Assembly (NCBI RefSeq): GCF_009765705.1
Contig: NZ_LMUX01000017.1
Span: forward strand, 517,516-581,515
Direction: 5' to 3'
Source of the DNA: Burkholderia sp. L27(2015)
GTDB lineage: Bacteria > Pseudomonadota > Gammaproteobacteria > Burkholderiales > Burkholderiaceae
Length of the DNA: 64,000 nt
Made by a program: the position numbers and the translations under genes. Shown here piece after piece: positions 8,515 through 16,733 of the stretch (within the stretch, counting starts at the first letter, position 1; each line of letters opens with the position of its first letter). A model generated the notes under the pieces. That model saw only the letters and a list, made by a program, of their open reading frames with translations. It was not told the origin of the DNA and did not search any database.

Positions 8515-9558
8515 TCAGATCAACTGGTCCGTACTCGACTTTTGCCACAGGTTGACTTCGCCTTCCTTCGCGAAACGGTCGATCGCCGCCAACTCCACGT
8601 CGCTAAACGTCAGGTTGTCGAGCGCCCGCACGTTTTCGCGAACCTGTGCCGCGCTGCTCGCGCCGATCAGTGTCGAGGTCACGCGCGCATCGCGCAGAAC
8701 CCACGCCAGTGCCATCTGCGCCAAGCTTTGGCCGCGTGCCTGAGCAATCTCGTTGAGCGCTCTGACGCTGGCAAGGTTTGCATCCGACAGATGCGAGCGC
8801 TTTAACGAGCCGCCACCAGCGCGATTGATCCGAGCATCCTGAGGTACGCCGTTCAAATACTTATCGGTCAATAGCCCTTGCGCGAGCGCGGTGAAAGCGA
8901 TGCAGCCCATGCCGCCTTCATCCAGCGTATCGAGCAGGTCTTTTTCGATCCAGCGATTGAACATATTGTAAGACGGTTGATGAATCAGACACGCCACGCC
9001 GCGTTCACGCAGCAATGCCGCCATCTCCGCAGTCTTGCCGGGTGAGTACGACGAGACGCCGACATAAAGCGCCTTGCCCTGCTGTACTGCACTGGCCAGT
9101 GCAGCCGCGGTTTCTTCCAGCGGCGTTTCGACGTCGAAGCGGTGTGAATAAAAGATGTCTACGTAGTCCAGCCCCAAACGCTGCAGGCTCTGATCGAGAC
9201 TCGCAAGTACGTATTTTCGCGAGCCGCCACCCTGCCCGTACGGACCGGGCCACATGTCCCAGCCGGCCTTGGTCGAGATGATCAGTTCATCGCGGTAAGG
9301 CTTCAAATCCTCGCGCAGGATGCGACCGAAGTTACGCTCGGCGCTGCCGTAGGGCGGCCCATAGTTGTTGGCCAGGTCAAAATGCGTGATGCCGGAATCG
9401 AAGGCTGCGCGCACCATGTCTCGCTGCGTGTCGATAGGCGTGGCATCGCCGAAGTTGTGCCACAGGCCCAGCGACAACAGCGGCAGTTTCAGCCCGCTGC
9501 GCCCGCAGTATCGGTAAGTCATGTGCTCGTATCGATCAGCTGCTGCTTCGTAATGCAT
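8515..9558 (-). CDS. aldo/keto reductase, YghZ / potassium-channel beta-subunit-like
   Basis: The 347-residue protein is a TIM-barrel NADPH-dependent aldo/keto reductase. FDLANNYGPPYGSAERNFG carries the catalytic Asp and Tyr, ISTKAGWDMWPGPYGQGGG the Lys, and DIFYSHRFD the His. These features and the internal GGGSRKYV match the L-glyceraldehyde-3-phosphate reductase (YghZ) group, which detoxifies methylglyoxal-type aldehydes. ATG 9558 is chosen because the family starts there; the frame upstream to 9711 is unrelated sequence. It diverges from the LysR gene at 9774, the likely regulator, across a 215-base spacer with a tandem repeat. Confidence 0.9.
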   Translation of the reverse strand: MHYEAAADRYEHMTYRYCGRSGLKLPLLSLGLWHNFGDATPIDTQRDMVRAAFDSGITHFDLANNYGPPYGSAERNFGRILREDLKPYRDELIISTKAGWDMWPGPYGQGGGSRKYVLASLDQSLQRLGLDYVDIFYSHRFDVETPLEETAAALASAVQQGKALYVGVSSYSPGKTAEMAALLRERGVACLIHQPSYNMFNRWIEKDLLDTLDEGGMGCIAFTALAQGLLTDKYLNGVPQDARINRAGGGSLKRSHLSDANLASVRALNEIAQARGQSLAQMALAWVLRDARVTSTLIGASSAAQVRENVRALDNLTFSDVELAAIDRFAKEGEVNLWQKSSTDQLI

Positions 9559-9672
9559 GGTGGCCTCGCCGGTGGAAGCGCCGGCAATACGATCGCATTG
9601 CCCTAGCGCTACTTGGTCATTGTCATGTTTCGATGAGCGCACTAAGTTCGTTGCGTTGCGCTGATCGGCTCG

Positions 9673-9700
9673 AAGTAAAGGTAATAAAGTAAGGGTGATA
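9673..9700. repeat. 14-base tandem direct repeat between divergent AKR and LysR genes
   Basis: AAGTAAAGGTAATA (9673-9686) is followed immediately by AAGTAAGGGTGATA (9687-9700), differing at two positions. Its place in the divergent promoter region suggests regulator half-sites or overlapping promoter elements. Confidence 0.4.
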
Positions 9701-9773
9701 AGATGGCCCAAGCCAGCCTATCCGACAAGCGATAAGCGCTAACCCTAGAACAAGCTGGACTTAGCCTGGAACT

Positions 9774-10655
9774 ATGGCAAGAAACCTTCCCCCGCTGGTC
9801 GCCTTGCGTGCGTTCGAGGCCGCTGCACGCAACGGCAGCTTCGTCAAAGCGGCGCAAGAATTGAGCATCACGCCCGCCGCCGTCAGTCAACAGGTGCGCT
9901 ATCTGGAGGAGCGTCTAAAGGTCAGCCTCTTCATTCGGCATGCGCGCAGCATCGAATCGACACCGATCGGCGCCGAATACGCCGCAGCACTGGGTATCGC
10001 ATTCGATCAGATTGCGGCGGCAAGCGAACGCGTCAGGGTGGACGAGCACAATGATCGGTTGACGATCGCGACCACGCCTTCCTTCGCGGCACAGTGGCTG
10101 ATGCCGCGGCTGATCCGCTTCCAGAACCAGCATCCGGAACTCGATGTGCGCTTGTCGACATCGAATACGCTTGCGGATTTCACGCGGCATGATATCGACA
10201 TTGCCGTGCGATACGGCATGGGTGTATGGCCCGGGCTGAGCGCCGAGCTGCTGCTGAGAACCGAACACTTTCCCGTGTGCAGCCCCGCCCTGCTCAAGGG
10301 ACAGTTTCCGCTGAAAACACCGAGCGACTTGCGGCACCAGACCATGCTGCACCTGATGGTGGACGAATGGACCGAGTGGCTGGTTGCCGCAGGTGTCGGC
10401 GATCTGGTCGGCCGCAGGGGACCGCAGTATAGCGATGCCGGCCTGCTGACGCAGGCGGCCAGCGAGGGCCACGGCGTGGCACTGGGTCAGTGGGTGCTGG
10501 TGGCTGACGATCTTGCCGCGGGGCGTTTGGTCGAGCCGTTCGCTCTACGCATACCGAGCGACCACGCTTATTATGTCGTCGCGCCGTCGGGCTCGTTGGA
10601 ACGACCCAAGGTCCTGGCTTTTCGTCGATGGTTGCACGACGAGGCCGCACGCTAG
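9774..10655 (+). CDS. LysR-family regulator, GcvA-like
   Basis: The 293-residue protein begins RNLPPLVALRAFEAAARNGSF, with SITPAAVSQQVRYLEE in the recognition helix, the pattern of the GcvA branch. The effector domain has TIATTPSFAAQWLMPRLIRF and the typical IDIAVRYGMGVWPGL. It lies head to head with the aldo/keto reductase gene (start 9558), which is the likeliest target, and its last four bases overlap the end of the TPR protein gene. Confidence 0.92.
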   Translation: MARNLPPLVALRAFEAAARNGSFVKAAQELSITPAAVSQQVRYLEERLKVSLFIRHARSIESTPIGAEYAAALGIAFDQIAAASERVRVDEHNDRLTIATTPSFAAQWLMPRLIRFQNQHPELDVRLSTSNTLADFTRHDIDIAVRYGMGVWPGLSAELLLRTEHFPVCSPALLKGQFPLKTPSDLRHQTMLHLMVDEWTEWLVAAGVGDLVGRRGPQYSDAGLLTQAASEGHGVALGQWVLVADDLAAGRLVEPFALRIPSDHAYYVVAPSGSLERPKVLAFRRWLHDEAAR

Positions 10656-13024
10656 CCAAGCCGATTACGCAAGCGCTCCACGACGCGTTCGATCACCCGG
10701 CCCCAATCCCCCCTTGCCGTCTGCCTGAATAACTGCGCAGACGGATACCAAGGACTATCGTCGCGCTCGGTCAGCCAGCGCCAGTCCGGATCATAGGGCA
10801 ACAGGATCCATACAGGCTTGCCCAACGCACCCGCCAAGTGCGCGATCGCGGTGTCAACGGTAATCACCAGATCCATGCAGGACAGCAACGCAGCGGTATC
10901 GGCAAAATCCCGCAACTGCTCGCCGAAATGCGCGATACCGTGTTGCGCAAGCCATGCCGTGTCCGCAGCCGCGTGCTCTCGTTGCACGCTGACATATTGC
11001 ACCGGTACATCCATCAGCGGATTCAAGATGGCCGGCAATAGCGAGCGGTTATGGTTGTTGCGATGCTGCGGGTTGCCGCTCCAGGCCAAGCCGACGCGCA
11101 ACCGGCTCGACACGCTCAATCGAGCTTGCCACTGTGGGATGCGCGCTTGCTCGGCTTGTATATACGAAGGTGCGGCAGGGATGTTGGTCAAAGTCGTGGC
11201 GCACACCAGCGGCAAGCTCAGCATCGGGCACTGATAGTCAAACTCGGGCAAGACGTCGCCCTGACTCAACACCTGCGCGACACCTGTGAGCTGGCCGAGC
11301 AGCGACTTCAGCGCTGGCGGCACTTCAAGTATGACGTGAGCGCCCCGCTCGGCCACGAGCCGCGCATAGCGGCAAAACTGGATAGTGTCACCGAACCCCT
11401 GCTCGGCATACAGCAAGATTCGCTTGCCCGTGAGCGGCTGCCCCTGCCACCGCGGCTGCTCGAAGACACGAACATGCTGCAGCATGTTTTCGGTCTCGAA
11501 ACGCCATTCATATTTTTGCCAGCCCAGTTCCAGGTCGCCGATCAGCAAGCGGCACAAGCTCTCGTTCATATGCGTCGCCGCAAGCTCGAAGCCCGTCTCC
11601 AGTGCCGCCGCGTAGGTGGCCAGCGCTTCGTCGTAACGCTTCAGCGCGCGTAGCGCATTGCCACGATTGGATAGTCCGCCAGCGTGGCTCGGCGAGATCA
11701 CGAGCGCGCGATCGTAAGCGCTCAGGGCTTCCTCAAAGCGGCTGAGCTCGCATAGCGTATCGCCGCGGTTTGTCAGTATCTCGGCAGAGTCCGGTTGCAA
11801 CAGCAGTGCCTGGTCTACCGCAACGAGCGACTCGTCGAAACGCCGCAATTCGCGTAACGCACTGCCACGGTTGGAGCGCGCCAAGAAATGCTCGGGATCA
11901 ATAGCCAGCGCGGCGTCATAGTCGGCCAGGGCCTCGCCGAACCGCTGCAGGCCGAAGAACGCGTCGCCGCGGCTCGACAGCAGCACGGCAGACTGCGGTT
12001 CGAGTGCCAGGCCGCGCTCAAAATCGCTGAGCGCCTCGTCAAATCGCCGCAACTCACGCAGCACGTTGCCGCGATTGGCCAGTGCGCTCGGGTAGTCCGG
12101 CTTCAGTGCGAGCGCGCGGTCGTAACTGACGAGCGCATCTTCACGACGCCCGGCGTCGCGCAGCGCATTGCCGAGATTGGAAAGCGCTTCGCTGAAGTCG
12201 GGTTTCAGCGCCAGTGCACGCTCGAAGCTGGCGATCGATTCGTCAAAGCGCTTAAGCTCGCGCAAGGCGTTGCCGCGATTCGAATGACTCTCCGCCGAGT
12301 TGGGCCAGGAGGCCAGTGCCCGATCGTAGTTCAGCACGGCCTCGTGATAAAGCCCAAGGTCGCACAGCAAATTGCCGAGATTCGACAACGCATGAGCGTA
12401 GCCGGGCGAGAGTACCAAGGCGCGCTCATAGCTGGCTCTCGCGGCATCGTAGCGCTTGAGTTCGCGCAGTGCATTACCCAGATTGGACCACGCTTCTATC
12501 GTGCCCGGCGCGAGTTCGATCACGCGCTCGTAGCCAGCTACAGCCTCCTCATAGCGCTTCATGCCAGACAGCGAGGAGGCACGGTTGAAATGAGCGACCA
12601 TGTAGTTGGGGTCCAGCGCAAGTGCCTGGTCGAAGCAAGCGATAGCCTCCAGATAATTACTCAGACCTTGATAGGCATGGCCGAGATTCGAGTAGGCCAA
12701 GGCACTCGTCGGATTGTGCTGTAGCGCCTGAGTGATCAGGTCGATGCCGCGCTGGGTTTGGGCCTGCGCTTGGGCATGCATTTGGCCCTGGGTTTGCCCA
12801 TACCGTAGCGCAATCATGCCCAGCAAATGCAGTGCATCGAACTGCCCAGGGTGGTCGTCAAGCACGGCTTGACACGCGGCTTCGGCGTCGCTCAAGCGTC
12901 CTTGTTGATACAGCGACAGCGCGCGCTGCAACCGGGCCGCCAGCGGTACCGATGGCACACTCACAGACGTTTCTGGAACGGGGGGGACGAGAGGTTCTCT
13001 GTTCATATCGGGCGCCAGGGCCAT
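10652..13024 (-). CDS. TPR-repeat protein with C-terminal glycosyltransferase-9-like domain
   Basis: The 790-residue protein has one N-terminal TPR-like pair (30-80), a short Gln/Ala-rich insert (79-92) and then eleven consecutive 34-residue TPR units (about 108-481), each close to (S)NxGNALRELKRYDEAL...YDRALALxPD. The last 300 residues form a GT-B-like region: WQGQPLTGKRILLYAEQGFG and GLAWSGNPQHRNN, then ITVDTAIAHLAGALGKPVW, the donor-site pattern of heptosyltransferase-like and O-GlcNAc-transferase-like families. It may glycosylate a protein or envelope polymer, with TPRs binding the acceptor; the substrate is unknown. No signal peptide, so cytosolic. It follows yfiB by 50 bases on the same strand and may be part of the Yfi operon. 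Confidence 0.85.
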   Translation of the reverse strand: MALAPDMNREPLVPPVPETSVSVPSVPLAARLQRALSLYQQGRLSDAEAACQAVLDDHPGQFDALHLLGMIALRYGQTQGQMHAQAQAQTQRGIDLITQALQHNPTSALAYSNLGHAYQGLSNYLEAIACFDQALALDPNYMVAHFNRASSLSGMKRYEEAVAGYERVIELAPGTIEAWSNLGNALRELKRYDAARASYERALVLSPGYAHALSNLGNLLCDLGLYHEAVLNYDRALASWPNSAESHSNRGNALRELKRFDESIASFERALALKPDFSEALSNLGNALRDAGRREDALVSYDRALALKPDYPSALANRGNVLRELRRFDEALSDFERGLALEPQSAVLLSSRGDAFFGLQRFGEALADYDAALAIDPEHFLARSNRGSALRELRRFDESLVAVDQALLLQPDSAEILTNRGDTLCELSRFEEALSAYDRALVISPSHAGGLSNRGNALRALKRYDEALATYAAALETGFELAATHMNESLCRLLIGDLELGWQKYEWRFETENMLQHVRVFEQPRWQGQPLTGKRILLYAEQGFGDTIQFCRYARLVAERGAHVILEVPPALKSLLGQLTGVAQVLSQGDVLPEFDYQCPMLSLPLVCATTLTNIPAAPSYIQAEQARIPQWQARLSVSSRLRVGLAWSGNPQHRNNHNRSLLPAILNPLMDVPVQYVSVQREHAAADTAWLAQHGIAHFGEQLRDFADTAALLSCMDLVITVDTAIAHLAGALGKPVWILLPYDPDWRWLTERDDSPWYPSAQLFRQTARGDWGRVIERVVERLRNRLG
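11582..12703 (-). repeat. eleven 102-base tandem repeats coding TPR units
   Basis: Eleven uninterrupted 34-codon units inside the TPR protein gene share strong similarity at DNA level. The recurring reverse-strand blocks encode Asn-Arg/Leu-Gly-Asn-Ala-Leu-Arg-Glu-Leu. Unit count could vary by recombination. Confidence 0.75.
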
Positions 13025-13074
13025 GGCATAGGATGCTTATTGATCACGCGCATCTGCAGTAAAAACGCGCCATG

Positions 13075-13596
13075 TTACGGTGCCGATACGATAAGCGCAA
13101 CGCGCCGATTTTCCGCCCTTCCGGCGGCGGTGCTGTTATCGGCGACGGGATTTTGCTTGCCTAGCCCGCGGCTGTGGATCGCCTCACGCGGCATACCCGC
13201 CTCTATCAGTACATTCGCCACGGCATCGGCCCGCGCCTGCGACAAATGCAGGTTATAAGCATCGCTGCCGGACGCATCGGTATAGCCGTCGACACGCAGA
13301 TGCGTGATGCCCACGCCGACCAGCGCGCGTCCGACCCGTTCGATCGCAGTGCGGCTCTCGGTCTTTACCACGTCGGCATCCGTATCGAACAGCACCTTGT
13401 CGGCCAAGCCAAAGAACCAGCCGTCATCGTTTTGTTGGAAGCCTTGTTGTTTCAACACGGCAATCTGCGCGTCCGTAAACCCCGCGTGCTGGACCGGCGC
13501 ACTTTGGCAAGCGGCCAGTGCAAGCAACGCGAACAGGGTGAACGCGCGGCATCGACCACGCATATCACGGTAGATCCAGTTCAATTTTTCCTTCAC
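13075..13596 (-). CDS. yfiB: YfiB-type outer-membrane OmpA-domain lipoprotein
   Basis: The protein has an N-terminal lipoprotein signal (LFALLALAAC; Cys30 from the GTG start) and a C-terminal OmpA/peptidoglycan-binding domain (VDGYTDASG, LSQARADAVANVLIEAGM, RGLGKQNPVA, GRAENRRVALIV) with the conserved Asp and Arg that hold diaminopimelate. In Pseudomonas, YfiB sequesters YfiR at the outer membrane and so activates the YfiN cyclase during envelope stress. GTG 13596 has GGAG seven bases upstream and overlaps yfiN by 32 bases. An ATG at 13563, one base past the yfiN stop, would give a shorter signal and is the alternative. The next gene downstream is the TPR protein. Confidence 0.9.
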   Translation of the reverse strand: MKEKLNWIYRDMRGRCRAFTLFALLALAACQSAPVQHAGFTDAQIAVLKQQGFQQNDDGWFFGLADKVLFDTDADVVKTESRTAIERVGRALVGVGITHLRVDGYTDASGSDAYNLHLSQARADAVANVLIEAGMPREAIHSRGLGKQNPVADNSTAAGRAENRRVALIVSAP

Positions 13597-14866
13597 TTTG
13601 GGTCTCCGATGTTATCTCTCGTTGTTGCGCACCGGGTTCACCACGGCCGCGCCGCGCGCTTTTCGCCCGGTACATCGCCGCGTCAGCGGCGCGCATCAGG
13701 CCTTGTGGATCCCGTGCATCGTCGGGAAAAACCGCGATCCCGACGCTCAACGAACTGACGACGCTGCCGCCGTCCGGCAATACGATAGGTTCGCGCATGC
13801 AGGCAACGATACTGTCGGCAATCGCTTGCGCACTCGCGAACTCGGGCAGCGGCGTGAGCAGCACCGCAAATTCATCGCCGCCCAGACGCGCGACAAGATC
13901 GTGCTGACGTAATCGGCTGCGCACGCGCGCCGCGACGTTGACGAGCACTGCATCGCCCGCGGCATGGCCGAGGCGATCGTTGATCCCCTTGAAATTGTCG
14001 CTATCGAGGAACAGTGCGGCGACCCGGCCGCCATGCGAGCTCGCTTCATAGAGCGCCCGATTCAAGCCTTGTTCGAAGATCTCCCGATTCGGCAGACCGG
14101 TCAGGCTGTCATGGGCCGCCTTGTGCGCCAGCACCTGGTTTTCGCTTTGCAGCCGTGCTTGCCACGCCTGGAGTTCGTCGAGCAGGCTGTTGAAGTCTTC
14201 GCCCAGCGTATTGAGTTCGACGATCTCGGCCGGCGGCACGCGGCGGCTGAACGCTCGCTCGCGTCGCACCGCGTGCGCCACGTCGCCCAGCTCCCGCAAC
14301 GGGCCGGTAATTCCACCCTGCATCCGCCGCGAAAGCGCAAGCGCGCCCACCATGCTGAGCACCAAACACGCGATCAATCCTGCCAGTCCGCGCGACAGGA
14401 ACAGCAGCAGGCTATCGCCGCGCCCTACCACCCGGATCGTGCCGACCGTCACGCCCTCGTGCATTACCGGGGTCACGATCGGCGCCGGCAAAATCAGTTG
14501 CGCGATCGCTTGCCCGATCTTATGGAGCGATCCGGCATCCTGGTGATGCCATGCGGCCAACAGCTGACCATGTTGGTCGAACACCTCGGCTGAGGTGACT
14601 TCCTCGGTCGACGCAATCAAGCCGATGGCCTCCTGCGCGGCGTTACGATCGCCGAACACGACCGCGGCCTCGACGGTGTAGCTCATCGAACGGCCGATCA
14701 AGTTGAGTTCCTGGTCGACATAGGCGCGTAGCGTGAGCAGGCCAGCGACCGTCAGCGTGATGCCCGCCAGGCTGATGGCGAGCAAAGCAACGCCGAGGTT
14801 TACGGATTCCAATGCGGCACCGAGCGTGCGGCGGGGAGCGGAGCTTGTCGGGCGCGAGGCTTTCAT
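13565..14866 (-). CDS. yfiN: YfiN/TpbB-type membrane diguanylate cyclase
   Basis: The 433-residue inner-membrane enzyme makes cyclic di-GMP from two GTP. The order is TM1 (26-48), a periplasmic CHASE8-like sensor (50-150), TM2 (about 155-180), a HAMP linker and a GGDEF domain (about 250-410). The catalytic loop GGDEF is intact at 329-333. RQHD at 320-323 sits five residues ahead and is a complete RxxD product-inhibition site, so feedback control is expected. It overlaps yfiR by ATGA and yfiB by 32 bases, giving the yfiR-yfiN-yfiB order known from Pseudomonas. YfiR should hold it inactive from the periplasm. Confidence 0.93.
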   Translation of the reverse strand: MKASRPTSSAPRRTLGAALESVNLGVALLAISLAGITLTVAGLLTLRAYVDQELNLIGRSMSYTVEAAVVFGDRNAAQEAIGLIASTEEVTSAEVFDQHGQLLAAWHHQDAGSLHKIGQAIAQLILPAPIVTPVMHEGVTVGTIRVVGRGDSLLLFLSRGLAGLIACLVLSMVGALALSRRMQGGITGPLRELGDVAHAVRRERAFSRRVPPAEIVELNTLGEDFNSLLDELQAWQARLQSENQVLAHKAAHDSLTGLPNREIFEQGLNRALYEASSHGGRVAALFLDSDNFKGINDRLGHAAGDAVLVNVAARVRSRLRQHDLVARLGGDEFAVLLTPLPEFASAQAIADSIVACMREPIVLPDGGSVVSSLSVGIAVFPDDARDPQGLMRAADAAMYRAKSARRGRGEPGAQQREITSETQSEGKIELDLP

Positions 14867-15498
14867 GGTCGAACCGCTTGTTTGCCCGCGAGTTGCAGCA
14901 CGCTCGGGTTGACCCGCACACCGCTACGCGCCAACGAGTCGAGGTTCACTTTGAATGAAATGCGGGCGTCGCGGATATTCAGGCAAAACACGCTGCCTAC
15001 CGTGCATTCGCTGTCTTGTTCGCTGATGCTGAGGATGGGATGCCCCGACAGACTGGCGAGCACGTGGTCTCGTTGAGTGTCGCTGACGGAGCCGATGTAC
15101 ACGACGTCGCAGGACGTGCCGAGATCGGGACTTTCGGCTGCTGTCAGCGCCACGCGGATCGGCCGCCCCGACGCCTGTGATGCGGCGCGCGACAGGTCTT
15201 GCGCGTAATCCGTCGGCGGTACGATGCACATCCGCAGTTCAGCCGGATCGGTCGGCCAACGCGTGTAGCTGATCATGCCGAGCACCACGCGCGCAACGTC
15301 GGTCGCACGCTGTTCGGCATCGGAAAGCGGCTGTGGTGTGGCGGGCGCGCCCAATGCCACGGCTACCGTCACTGACGCAACGGCTGCAACGCACAAAGCG
15401 ACCGCGCCGGCTGCGACACTGCCCGTCGACGCGAATGGCATCTTTCCACGTCGCTGACGCAACGTGCCCCGTATTCTGGCCAGAAAATTTTGCCTCAC
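14863..15498 (-). CDS. yfiR: YfiR-type periplasmic repressor of YfiN (DUF4154)
   Basis: After a basic start and a long hydrophobic segment (about 28-50, a signal peptide or anchor), the mature part resembles the DUF4154/YfiR family: VARVVLGMISYTRWP, LRMCIVPP, CDVVYIGSVS, HPILSISEQDSECTVGSVFCLNI and the closing VNPSVLQLAGK. Four cysteines occur in the positions that form the two YfiR disulfides, so redox sensing is plausible. It binds YfiN and blocks cyclase output. The start is uncertain: GTG 15498 gives the best signal-peptide n-region, TTG 15525 and ATG 15441 are alternatives. First gene of the Yfi operon. Confidence 0.85.
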   Translation of the reverse strand: MRQNFLARIRGTLRQRRGKMPFASTGSVAAGAVALCVAAVASVTVAVALGAPATPQPLSDAEQRATDVARVVLGMISYTRWPTDPAELRMCIVPPTDYAQDLSRAASQASGRPIRVALTAAESPDLGTSCDVVYIGSVSDTQRDHVLASLSGHPILSISEQDSECTVGSVFCLNIRDARISFKVNLDSLARSGVRVNPSVLQLAGKQAVRP

Positions 15499-15543
15499 GC
15501 CAGGTATCCCGTCGATCTTGTGCAAACGACACGGTTGGAGCGC

Positions 15544-15726
15544 GTGTCGATACCAGTGATCTTGCTGTTATTGGGCGTCGGAGGCTGCGCGATGCAGCCC
15601 ACAAGATACGGCTGCTCTCACAGCACGCTGCGCCACCGTTTTATTGCCGATCGACAGTATACCAATAAGGGACTTAGCGTCGACTATTTGCCGCGCACTA
15701 TTGAACCTGACGATTTGCTTTCGTGA
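15544..15726 (+). CDS. possible small lipoprotein divergent to yfiR
   Basis: A 60-residue frame begins at GTG 15544, three bases after a GGAG (rather close). It starts SIPVILLLLGVGGC, a short hydrophobic run ending in a lipobox-like VGGC, then MQPTRYGCSH and a polar tail. This looks like a small exported lipoprotein of unknown function. No family was recognised and the reading frame overlaps the upstream region of yfiR, so it could be fortuitous. Confidence 0.35.
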   Translation: MSIPVILLLLGVGGCAMQPTRYGCSHSTLRHRFIADRQYTNKGLSVDYLPRTIEPDDLLS

Positions 15727-15780
15727 GGTGATGCGGAAAAAAGGGCGCGAAATTCCCGCAGGATTTTCAGCAACTCGCCG

Positions 15781-16305
15781 CTAGCCGACCAATACGTCTT
15801 CTTGATTGAGCTCGGCACGACGCTGTGCGGCCCGCGTCAGTCGCTCGTGTAGTCGCTCGCCGGCCGCCGGCCCGGGCGCCACGCAATGATCGGCCGCCGT
15901 AATCGCTTTACCGGTGTTGCGGTCCATCAACACCAGATCGACCGGCTTGCCGGTTGCACGATCCACGAGCTCGGCACCCACGCCTTCCGGCGCGAAGTTC
16001 TTATTGCCATAATCGATCAAGGTCAGCAGCACAGGGCGAAAATCGCGTCCGCGTTGCGTAAGCACATACTCATAGCGCGGCGGTTTTTCGCAATACTGTC
16101 GGCGTTCCAGCAGCCCCTGCTCAACCAGATCGCCGAGGCGACGACTCAACATGTTCGTGGCGATCTGCAGGTTCTGCTGAAATTCGTCGAAGCGCGTCGA
16201 ACCATAAAATGCCTCGCGCAAGACCAGGATGCTCCACCACTCGCCTACTCTCTCGAGACTACGCGCGATCGGGCATTGCATATCGTCGAAGTTCTTCTTT
16301 TGCAC
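15781..16305 (-). CDS. HxlR-family winged-helix regulator
   Basis: The 174-residue protein starts with CPIARSLERVGEWWSILVLREAFYG, the defining Cys-containing N-terminus and first helices of HxlR regulators. The wing follows (LSRRLGDLVEQGLLERRQY, PPRYEYVLTQRG). The N-terminal Cys in DDMQCPIARS is the residue that senses thiol stress or electrophiles in several HxlR proteins (YodB, HypR). The last 60 residues are an extension not needed for DNA binding. GTG 16305 has GGAGGG nine bases upstream. It faces the NmrA-like gene across a 428-base region and probably controls it. Confidence 0.9.
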   Translation of the reverse strand: MQKKNFDDMQCPIARSLERVGEWWSILVLREAFYGSTRFDEFQQNLQIATNMLSRRLGDLVEQGLLERRQYCEKPPRYEYVLTQRGRDFRPVLLTLIDYGNKNFAPEGVGAELVDRATGKPVDLVLMDRNTGKAITAADHCVAPGPAAGERLHERLTRAAQRRAELNQEDVLVG

Positions 16306-16733
16306 GGTAAAAAACCCTCCTTCCGGGCTGCGTAGCTTACGGTGAGGAGATCAGCATAGACTTACGACTTTCATTGTGCAAGCGACTGGCCACAATCTTG
16401 ATAGGCAATCTTGGTCGCAAGCTTGTTAGCCACGCGCACGAGACGACCGAGACGAGTCACCTGAGGTGTACCCGACTCCGGCGACATCGGATGTGCTCCC
16501 ATTTGAATTGTCATTGCAAATCGGGGATTGATGCCTTCATGTCAGAAATGATATGACAATAGCTCATCGTGCTTTTAGTCTCGCGTGTGCGAAGATTCGG
16601 CTCGTGTTCCATCGCATGTGCCTTACATGCGGGAATCCACGCTCCCAATAAGAAAAGCGGGACCCTGTGCATTGCATGACAGCCCCCGCTTCATCAGCTT
16701 GCATATAGTCATTTAACTACAGGACAACTAAAC
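16306..16733. promoter_or_regulatory. 428-base divergent region between hxlR-type and nmrA-like genes
   Basis: No gene is visible. ATTGTCAT (16507-16514) and ATGACAAT (16553-16560) form an 8-base inverted repeat, with a nested TGTCA-N9-TGACA dyad (16540-16558). A short TAGT/ACTA dyad lies 20-30 bases ahead of the NmrA-like start. These are candidate operators. Confidence 0.35.
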
